Shown here piece by piece: positions 57,367 through 64,000 of a stretch of DNA of 64,000 nt. Both the position numbers and the translations under genes were made by a program. Every line of letters begins with the position of its first letter. The stretch's first letter is position 1. The stretch covers positions 364,956 through 428,955 of the forward strand of contig DASVTR010000003.1 in the NCBI GenBank assembly GCA_036387475.1, read 5' to 3'. Source of the DNA: DASVTR01 sp036387475. GTDB taxonomy: Bacteria > Acidobacteriota > Blastocatellia > Pyrinomonadales > Pyrinomonadaceae. Under the pieces are notes generated by a model, which saw only the letters and a list, made by a program, of their open reading frames with translations, was not told the DNA's origin and did not search any database.

Positions 57367-59640
57367 TCAGAAGAACCTCAGCGTGTAGGTCACTCTCAGC
57401 CCACGTCCCATCTCCGGCGCAAACTCTTTGATGAAAGAAAGATGGTTGCGATAGAGACGGTCAGTGAGGTTAAAGGCATTGAACGAGATGATATGAGCGG
57501 CGTGCTGGCGCGCAAGCAGGTATGAGCCTGAGACGCCGAAGACAGTATAGCCAGCCGTTCTCGTCTCCGTCGGGAAGAGCCGGTTCTGATCCTGCGCCAT
57601 GACTATTTCGGGATTCAAGAGCAGTCCCTTATATCTCAACTCAAGGCCCACCCTGCCACGCAGCGGCGGAATCCGGGGCAGCGGCGTACTGTCCTCAGTC
57701 AGTTCGGCATTGACATAATCCAGACCCAGATTGAGCCAAAGGTTTTGACGAAGCGCAACGTCCAACTGAGCCTCAGCACCGGCGTAACGCGTACTCCCTT
57801 GCCTGTACTCGGCGACAATCAGGTCGTCTTCCACATCTCCGGTCGGGGCCAGAAAAACAAAGTCTCTGATGTGATAGTAAAAGCCGTTGGCCTCAAAGCG
57901 GAGTCGATTGGAAGAGTGGCGCAGACCGAAATCCACCCCGTCGCCAAGCTCGCGTCTGAGGTTTGCATCGCCAATCTCAAACGCCAGATTACCCGGATGC
58001 GGGCCGTTGTTATAAAGCTCTTCAAGAGAAGGCGCTCTGTAAGAGTGTGAATAGTTGGCAACAATAGCGCCGCCCGTCCACGTAGGGACGCGTATGCCAA
58101 TCGCTCCTGAGAACCCCGTAAAGCTTCTGTCTGGTAGAGAGCCGTGTTGCTCTGTTTCAGTGGGATTGTATCTATTATTCTCAAGGCGAGCGCCGAATTG
58201 GAACGAGGCCCATTCAAAATCCACAGTCTCAAGGCCGAAGATTGCGAAGGCGTTTTGTATCGTCGGCGGCGCAAGAGCCTCTTCACCCACCGCCGCGAAA
58301 TCGCGATGCAGTCCCCAGAAACCGAAGCGGCCCGAAAGCCTGCCTGTCTTGCGCTGGTCGAAGGTGCCCTGATAGAGAAACGACTTGTTCTGGAATGAGG
58401 TGTTTACTTCATTAGTAAACGAGTTCAGCTCAGAGTGTGTGTAGTCATTGTACTGCACGGAGAATGTTCCGGCCTGTAAGAATGACTTGCTCTCTCGAAA
58501 GCCTCCTTTGAATTCGATGCCGTGGCGGCGCGGATTCAGAAACACTACTTCGGGGTTAGCCTCTGCCGTATCAAACGGAATCCCGTAGCGTCGCTTATCA
58601 AACGTGTAATTGACGTTGAAGAATCCTTTGGTCGGATAGTAGCCGAAACCGGCAGCAACATTGCTTTCACGCGAAAACGAGTTTCTGACCTTACTGATTG
58701 GCGTGTCATAGTCGCCTGAGCGCTGACTGCCGCCATTGGCCCACACGAGCCATTTCTTTGTCCCGTATTCAAGACCGGCACTGCCGCCCAGATGATCGCT
58801 GTTTGTGCTGCCGATGGCTGTGAGATAGCCGTTGACCCCCTCGTGTGCAGAATCGTGGCCTGAAATCACATTCACGACACCGCCGATGGCGTTGCTGCCA
58901 TAGAGCAGCGTTGCAGGGCCTTTGACCACCTCGATTCTTTCGACTGTTAAAACATCCACCGGCTCTGCGTGGTCGCCGGACTCAAAGCCGAGTCCGCCGA
59001 TACGATTTCCGTCTTGCAGGATGAGCACCCGGTCACCGTCAAAACCTCTGATGACGGGGCGGGCCGTCCCAGGCCCGAAGCTTCGCTTCGATATTCCGAG
59101 TTCGCCGTCGAGCGCTTCGCCAAGCGAGACGGGACTCTTCTTCGCCAGATCAACCGAACCGATAACTTCCACCGACTGAATAGAGCCGGAGACAGCCTGT
59201 TCCGTGCCTGTCGCCGTGATGGTCACCTCTTCGCGCGCACCCGACAAATGAATTTGAAAGTCAACCGTCGCCACGCCGTTCGCTGTGACATCGACGGTTT
59301 GCACGACATCAGGGACACGATCAAGATGGGCAACCAAATCGTATCTGCCCGGCGGAACATCAGTAAACTCGTATTTGCCAGCCTCGTCTGTATCAACTGT
59401 GCGTCTCAGTTGAAGAATGGTGATGAGGACGTTGTGAATGGGCTTTCCGCTTTCACCCAGAGTAACAGTGCCCCGCAGCGTTCCATTAGCCTGAGGGACA
59501 TTAAGCGTCAAAGTATCCGTCGTGGGGATGAGCGAAGCCACTACACTTTCACTGGTTTGGCCGAAGCTAATTGTCGGCAGGCAAAAGATGAATCCTGCCG
59601 CAGTCAAGAATGCAGCTCTATAAATATTTCTCTTTATCAT
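57367..59640 (-). CDS. TonB-dependent receptor with carboxypeptidase-like front domain
   Basis: 757 residues from ATG 59640: signal peptide (AAFLTAAGFIFCLPTISFGQ), a CarboxypepD_reg-like domain (~40-120; TLRGTVTLGESGKPIHNVLI), a plug (VSLGEALDGELGISKRSFGP, ILQDGNRIGGLGFESGDHAE) and a 22-strand-type barrel ending in aromatic LRFF. Plug residues HAEPVDVLTVERIEVVKG recall metal-transporting receptors of the ZnuD type, so a metal or metal-chelate cargo is possible (inference). A DUF2946-like gene lies ~180 bases upstream. Confidence 0.9.
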   Translation of the reverse strand: MIKRNIYRAAFLTAAGFIFCLPTISFGQTSESVVASLIPTTDTLTLNVPQANGTLRGTVTLGESGKPIHNVLITILQLRRTVDTDEAGKYEFTDVPPGRYDLVAHLDRVPDVVQTVDVTANGVATVDFQIHLSGAREEVTITATGTEQAVSGSIQSVEVIGSVDLAKKSPVSLGEALDGELGISKRSFGPGTARPVIRGFDGDRVLILQDGNRIGGLGFESGDHAEPVDVLTVERIEVVKGPATLLYGSNAIGGVVNVISGHDSAHEGVNGYLTAIGSTNSDHLGGSAGLEYGTKKWLVWANGGSQRSGDYDTPISKVRNSFSRESNVAAGFGYYPTKGFFNVNYTFDKRRYGIPFDTAEANPEVVFLNPRRHGIEFKGGFRESKSFLQAGTFSVQYNDYTHSELNSFTNEVNTSFQNKSFLYQGTFDQRKTGRLSGRFGFWGLHRDFAAVGEEALAPPTIQNAFAIFGLETVDFEWASFQFGARLENNRYNPTETEQHGSLPDRSFTGFSGAIGIRVPTWTGGAIVANYSHSYRAPSLEELYNNGPHPGNLAFEIGDANLRRELGDGVDFGLRHSSNRLRFEANGFYYHIRDFVFLAPTGDVEDDLIVAEYRQGSTRYAGAEAQLDVALRQNLWLNLGLDYVNAELTEDSTPLPRIPPLRGRVGLELRYKGLLLNPEIVMAQDQNRLFPTETRTAGYTVFGVSGSYLLARQHAAHIISFNAFNLTDRLYRNHLSFIKEFAPEMGRGLRVTYTLRFF

Positions 59641-59824
59641 TGGCGTTAACCCTTCTAGCAATCGCTCTCAAGTTGAGCGGTTGCCTGCAACACTTGGAAG
59701 TATGGCCGCGCGTCGAGCTACGTACGAGGCTATTGCTTTAGTGTGGCAAGCGCACCCGGCGAGCCTTCGTTTGCCGGAATAGACACGACAGACCTGTCTG
59801 GCCTGTGCGTGGCTGGCTGCGACT

Positions 59825-60214
59825 TTAAAGTAGAGAGGCTAGAGGGGGAGCGCGCCCGCGTCTGGGCGCATCCATTTGCGAGAGATAAGAAGCTGCCTCA
59901 GTCGTCGTGTGCTCGATTGGCGTGAGCGGCATGACGAGTCTGGGTTGTGCGTTAAAAAGGCTGGTGAAAAGATTCTGGTGAAGCTGACAAATCAGGCATG
60001 CGCCGCTCTGACGTGAATCATTGGCCGCAGTGCCTTCTCTGTTTACGCCGCCGATTGACGAAGCTGCTTCATCGAGCTTCTTAACGAGGCTGCTGTGCTT
60101 GTGAACAACCTCGACGGTCGCTCCGTAGCAGACAAAGGCGAACAACAGGAGAGCCATCACGCGCGTCAAAGGCGCATGTGGACGACTCGATACTACTGAG
60201 GTCTGGCTATTCAC
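59825..60214 (-). CDS. DUF2946-like small protein
   Basis: 129 residues. A hydrophobic N-terminal segment (~18-36, VMALLLFAFVCYGATVEVVH), a conserved-looking ACLICQLHQNLF with two cysteines and a histidine, and the end PRRGRAPP. This matches the DUF2946 pattern of proteins found beside metal-related outer-membrane receptors. The identification is from pattern recall, so it is moderate. Confidence 0.6.
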   Translation of the reverse strand: MNSQTSVVSSRPHAPLTRVMALLLFAFVCYGATVEVVHKHSSLVKKLDEAASSIGGVNREGTAANDSRQSGACLICQLHQNLFTSLFNAQPRLVMPLTPIEHTTTEAASYLSQMDAPRRGRAPPLASLL

Positions 60215-60327
60215 TTCTTGAGCGTTTTGCTACAGTCGGCTAAGATTGAAAAGTAATTTAAGCACCTCGTGCGCGGCACTGTCAAACAGATACTCAGTTG
60301 CCTCGTACGCGTTTCAGAAGCAAACGA

Positions 60328-61887
60328 ATGATTCCGGGTTGCATCGCTCCTCTAATGAGCTTCGCCAGTTATCTCTTGATTAAACAGCAAAGAAAAGAAT
60401 TGAAGAGTCATGCCCGACACCTAAGCACGGGTGTTCACGCAATTCTACTGGCCCTCTTTCTGTGCGGCGTTGCGCAGGCGCAATCAATCACGGCCCGTAT
60501 CAGCGTTTTGTCAGTCGCGCCCGCCCGCGTCGAAATAGAGGGCGAGCGCACGGACGCGACCGATGCCTGGTCTTTTCGCAACCAGTACGCGACCGCAAGC
60601 GGCCTCGGCGAGCGAATTGAGAATCTTACTTTAAGCGACAAAAGCGGCGCTCAGATTCCCGTGCGGAAAATCGCGCCGGGCGAGTATAAGGCGGAGAGCG
60701 CAGCCACCCATTTCGTCTACGAAGTGAAACTGGAACCCCCGGCGCAAACCTCCGATGCTGTCTACGCCTCATGGCTGACAACAGAGCGCGGACTCTTGAT
60801 GCCCGGTGATCTGCTGCCCAAGCCTTCCAGCGCTCAAGCGACGAATAACAGAAGCGCTCACCTTAGCTTTATCTTGCCGAAGGCGTGGGATGTTGCTGCT
60901 AATGAAACGAAGCAGTCCGAGAACCAATTTCAAGTAGGGGACGTTGAACGAACAGTCTTTCTGGTCGGGCCTGACTTGCGTTATCGGCAAGAGCGAGTCG
61001 GGCGTTTGGAATTCTCATACGTGACAAACGGGCGCTGGGCCTTTACGGACGAAGAAGCGTCGAGCCTTGCTGCCAGAATTCTCAAAGAGCACACGGAAGC
61101 GTTGGGGGGTCTTGCGGCTCGCCAGAACGCTTTGCTCATACTGATTCCATTTCCGCGCCCTGTTAGCGCTAACCGTTGGAGCGCAGAAGCGCGCGGAGGA
61201 ACGGTGACGCTGCTTTCCGGCCAGAACCCCTCCAAAATCGCTGCCCTCGCTCAACTCAATGTGCCTTTAACGCACGAGCTATTTCATCTATGGGTTCCAA
61301 ACGGACTCGCGCTTGATGGAGACTACGACTGGTTTTACGAAGGCTTTACTTTATACCAATCGATACGCGCCGGGATGCGTCTGCAATTGCTCGGCTTTCA
61401 AGATTACCTGAACGCGCTTTCGCGTGCCTTCGATGCTTACATGTCAATCAAAGAGCGCGATCAACTCTCTCTCATCGAAGCCGCGCGCCAGCGTTGGCGC
61501 AGTCCGACCAGCCTCATCTATCATAAGGGGCTGCTTGTCGCTTTTCTCTATGATTTGACACTGCGACAACAAACAAAGAATAAGCAATCGCTGGACGACG
61601 TGTATCGCGAACTGTTTCGCCACCATCAATCAACAGCGGCGAGGGCAGACGGCAACAGCACCATCGTCAACATCTTGAAAAGCCAGAGCGGAATGCAGGA
61701 TTTTGTCCAGCAGTATATTGAAAAGGCTGTCAATATAGACCTGCGTTCGGCCATCGCCCCGTTCGGTCTGGAGATTCAGAGCGGCGGCGTCAGAACACAT
61801 CTCGTCGTCTCAAATACTCTAAGCCGGGCGCAACGCGATTTGTTGAGCAAATTCGGTTACAATAAGGAAGCGCAACGAAGAGGCTAG
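60328..61887 (+). CDS. M61-family peptidase-like protein
   Basis: 519 residues from ATG 60328 (several in-frame starts upstream and downstream, none with a clear ribosome site). A hydrophobic segment (ILLALFLCGVAQA) precedes the mature part. The catalytic signature is HELFH (316-320, LTHELFHLW) with the third ligand E338 in WFYEGFTLY, as in glycyl-aminopeptidase M61. The N-terminal domain is beta-rich. Probably secreted; no PDZ domain seen, although it is common in the family. Confidence 0.75.
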   Translation: MIPGCIAPLMSFASYLLIKQQRKELKSHARHLSTGVHAILLALFLCGVAQAQSITARISVLSVAPARVEIEGERTDATDAWSFRNQYATASGLGERIENLTLSDKSGAQIPVRKIAPGEYKAESAATHFVYEVKLEPPAQTSDAVYASWLTTERGLLMPGDLLPKPSSAQATNNRSAHLSFILPKAWDVAANETKQSENQFQVGDVERTVFLVGPDLRYRQERVGRLEFSYVTNGRWAFTDEEASSLAARILKEHTEALGGLAARQNALLILIPFPRPVSANRWSAEARGGTVTLLSGQNPSKIAALAQLNVPLTHELFHLWVPNGLALDGDYDWFYEGFTLYQSIRAGMRLQLLGFQDYLNALSRAFDAYMSIKERDQLSLIEAARQRWRSPTSLIYHKGLLVAFLYDLTLRQQTKNKQSLDDVYRELFRHHQSTAARADGNSTIVNILKSQSGMQDFVQQYIEKAVNIDLRSAIAPFGLEIQSGGVRTHLVVSNTLSRAQRDLLSKFGYNKEAQRRG

Positions 61888-61942
61888 AGGCAATCGACGG
61901 TCAAAAGATTCGGTTGCCTTTCAAAATCAACCTTAGAAAATC

Positions 61943-63061
61943 ATGAAGCACTGGAAAGTTTTCCTTCTTATTATTCTCGCACTTGGGTTGGCCGGATGCA
62001 GCACGCTCGCCGGAAAGAAAGAAGAGACAGGCGTCGTCATCGCGCAACACGCGCAGGTGCGTAGTTCAACGGCAGTCGTTGCGGCTGACCTCGTGGAAGT
62101 CAATCGAGGCGATCAAGTGGACATCCTCGATTCGGAAACCGTCGAGGATACGAAAGAACGCTGGCTGCTCGTGCGCCTGCGCGACGAAGAAGGCACGGAA
62201 GGCTGGATCGAAGCGCGTAATATCATGCCGCAGGAGGTGCTCAATAAGGCCCGAAAACTGGCCGAAGAAGATAAGGACATTCCAGCACAAGCCAGCGGGC
62301 AACTGCGCGCCAGCACCAACTTGCGACTCTCTCCTGATCGCAGCGACAAAGAAAACATCATGATGAAGCTTGAGAGCGGCTCAAGCTTTGAGATCGTCGG
62401 ATGGAAGCGCGTGCCTAAGCCCAAAGAGGCGGAGACTTCGGAAAGCGACGACGCTGCGAAAGCCGGTACGCCCGAACAGAACGCCAAAAAGAACACAAAG
62501 GACGGAGACGAGCCGAAAGAGCCTGAAGAAACCAACGAGGTTTGGTACAAGGTTCGTTTATCCCCCTCGACTTCGCCCGCGCCCGCCGGTTGGCTCTACG
62601 GTAAGCAGGTCGAGTTGAGCGTTCCGAGCGATATAATTTTCTACCGCACGGGGCGCGAATTTGTCGCGTGGCGAAGATTGGACGACGAACCGGAGGCCAG
62701 CGCCACCACACTCAAAGATAAAGACGCGGCCAAAGAAGCGAAGCCCGGAAGCTGGGTTATCTTAGAGAAGGGTAGCTCCGACGAGCCGCACACGCTGGAT
62801 GAGCCGGATTTCGACCGTATCTACGTGCTCGGCTACGACAAGTATAATCAAGAGCATTACACGGCTTATCGCAGCCCGGACTTGAAAGGGTATCTTCCGC
62901 TACGCGTAGAGGGACGCGGCGATAACAAAACCTTCACCGTCAGGATTCAGAATAGCGAAGGGCAAATCACAGACGCGCAGTATTCCCTGTATCGAGACGA
63001 CCGTGGTAACCTGAAAGTCACCGCGCCCAACGAGACGCCGAAAGGGAAAAAGAAAAAATAG
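61943..63061 (+). CDS. SH3-domain lipoprotein
   Basis: 372 residues. Lipoprotein signal LGLAGCSTL (lipid on C19). Two bacterial SH3-like segments follow (VVIAQHAQVRSSTAVVAADL..., TEGWIEARNIMPQEVL; LRASTNLRLSPDRSDKENIM) and a charged Lys/Glu-rich linker. SH3_3-type domains bind cell-wall material. Followed by the rRNA promoter region, with which it does not overlap. Confidence 0.78.
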   Translation: MKHWKVFLLIILALGLAGCSTLAGKKEETGVVIAQHAQVRSSTAVVAADLVEVNRGDQVDILDSETVEDTKERWLLVRLRDEEGTEGWIEARNIMPQEVLNKARKLAEEDKDIPAQASGQLRASTNLRLSPDRSDKENIMMKLESGSSFEIVGWKRVPKPKEAETSESDDAAKAGTPEQNAKKNTKDGDEPKEPEETNEVWYKVRLSPSTSPAPAGWLYGKQVELSVPSDIIFYRTGREFVAWRRLDDEPEASATTLKDKDAAKEAKPGSWVILEKGSSDEPHTLDEPDFDRIYVLGYDKYNQEHYTAYRSPDLKGYLPLRVEGRGDNKTFTVRIQNSEGQITDAQYSLYRDDRGNLKVTAPNETPKGKKKK

Positions 63062-63081
63062 CGGAAGCGCAAAATTTGTGC

Positions 63082-63109
63082 TTGACAAAAACCTTTGAAT
63101 GTCTATAAT
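63082..63109 (+). promoter_or_regulatory. rRNA operon promoter P1
   Basis: TTGACA (63082-63087), a 16-base spacer and TATAAT (63104-63109): a full consensus promoter, about 450 bases ahead of 16S. Confidence 0.9.
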
Positions 63110-63211
63110 GCCCATTCGCCTGAAATACGGCGGTTGACATTCAAACCTACAAAGCAGGTTCAAAGGGCCGCTTCTCTCAGTAGAAGAGTTTTTGCGAGGG
63201 GGCGGCTGTTT

Positions 63212-63238
63212 CATCCCTGAAAATAAGATTCAGGGATG
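63212..63238 (+). promoter_or_regulatory. Hairpin between the two rRNA promoters
   Basis: CATCCCTGAA (63212-63221) / TTCAGGGATG (63229-63238), a perfect 10-bp stem with a 7-base loop, no T-tract. It would be in the P1 transcript only; function unknown, possibly a processing or antitermination element. Confidence 0.6.
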
Positions 63239-63250
63239 TAAGGACAATGC

Positions 63251-63279
63251 TTGACAGGCAGACGCGGTTTAGTTAATAT
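63251..63279 (+). promoter_or_regulatory. rRNA operon promoter P2
   Basis: TTGACA (63251-63256), a 17-base spacer and TAATAT (63274-63279). Confidence 0.78.
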
Positions 63280-63411
63280 CACGTTTTGCTTGGGGCGAGA
63301 GAAACCGTCCGTAGGGCAAGCGGCGAATCAGGAGCTTGAAAAAGTTTTTGACTCGCTGGCAACGAAGAGCCGACTTTAAGCAACTAAGTTTGGTTCGGAA
63401 AAATTGGAAGC

Positions 63412-63424
63412 GATCTTTGAAAAC
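63412..63424 (+). promoter_or_regulatory. boxA-like antitermination site
   Basis: GATCTTTGAAAAC in the 16S leader resembles the boxA core (TGCTCTTTGAAAA). Position ~145 bases before 16S is typical. Confidence 0.45.
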
Positions 63425-63557
63425 TAGATAGAGCGTGTCCATGTTAATGACTTTGAGGGAGTCAAACGCTGAACGATAAAGTTCGCGTAAAACTCTTTTT
63501 GAAGAGTCATAATCGGATACTTTTAACCAGTAGAAGATTATGTTCCAGAATCAACAT

Positions 63558-64000
<443 letters not shown>

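Noticed and set aside
59641..59824. Cobalamin riboswitch upstream of the TonB receptor
   Set aside because: Looked for a B12-box-like conserved segment in the ~180-base gap; none recognised.
63133..63160. A third TTGACA in the rRNA leader (near 63134)
   Set aside because: No acceptable -10 sequence 16-18 bases downstream.

Overview
ORGANISM. The window comes from a GC-rich, Gram-negative-type bacterium. The last ~440 bases are the start of a 16S rRNA gene whose 5' region reads like Acidobacteriota, class Blastocatellia (subdivision 4). This is recognition from memory; a 16S search would settle it. A TonB-dependent receptor, an OmpA-type protein, long HflX, solitary nuoI and sucD genes and many secreted propeller and TPR proteins fit that assignment. 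Gene density is high. I see no IS element, prophage, CRISPR array or tRNA. LAYOUT. 1-3.2 kb: tail of a HicB/HicA pair, sucD, a small secreted protein, ndk, a tail-anchored peptide and nuoI. 3.3-12.4 kb: class III cyclase with an SRPBCC front end, DUF4870-like membrane protein, ABC ATPase and a MacB-like permease, cyclic-nucleotide/DUF1003 protein, HAD hydrolase, SirB1-like protein, zinc-ribbon membrane protein. 12.5-18.7 kb: M28 peptidase facing a leftward group of secreted TPR, helical and FG-GAP proteins. 18.9-27 kb: larE, glutamate dehydrogenase, a large OmpA-domain protein and a two-part propeller protein with an embedded peptidoglycan-binding domain. 27-35 kb: rpsA with a strong terminator, HU, a HIT protein, then leftward hflX-pgpH. 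35-41.3 kb: NHL-like propeller, M50 protease, trpS, scpA, scpB, a secreted protein and a pseudouridine synthase, tightly packed. 41.4-51.2 kb: acyl-CoA dehydrogenase, a second hicBA pair, meaB, methylmalonyl-CoA epimerase, parvulin-type isomerase, MBL hydrolase, MTAP, PfkB kinase, DUF2007-like protein, cutA. 51.2-60.2 kb (leftward): LOG protein, fabI, M48 protease, purH, VWA protein with a newly read 25-residue membrane peptide, TonB receptor, DUF2946-like protein. 60.3-64 kb: M61-like peptidase, SH3 lipoprotein, rRNA promoters and 16S. WHAT STANDS OUT. About 27 intergenic elements share one design: long imperfect inverted repeats whose arms are short tandem units (CAGAATTCAGAAG, GATGAACGCGGAAC, GGGGAAAGG, GAGTAATGAG, GTGGTCAGTG and others) around an A/T-rich centre. 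Several arm families share one centre close to GGCGGCAACCCGCTTTTATT. They resemble the short tandemly repeated repetitive (STRR) sequences of filamentous cyanobacteria. They run into the 3' ends of genes, adding codons to LarE, MeaB, the cyclase and others, and they abut start codons that lack a Shine-Dalgarno sequence. Other notable points are HflX with an apparent AUC start, a possible small structured RNA next to it, and short peptide genes below the usual calling limit. GENES TOGETHER. ScpA/ScpB/pseudouridine synthase is a classical cluster. Acyl-CoA dehydrogenase, MeaB and the epimerase point to propionyl/methylmalonyl-CoA metabolism. MTAP next to a PfkB kinase suggests nucleoside or methylthioadenosine salvage. 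HflX-PgpH joins ribosome rescue with c-di-AMP turnover.
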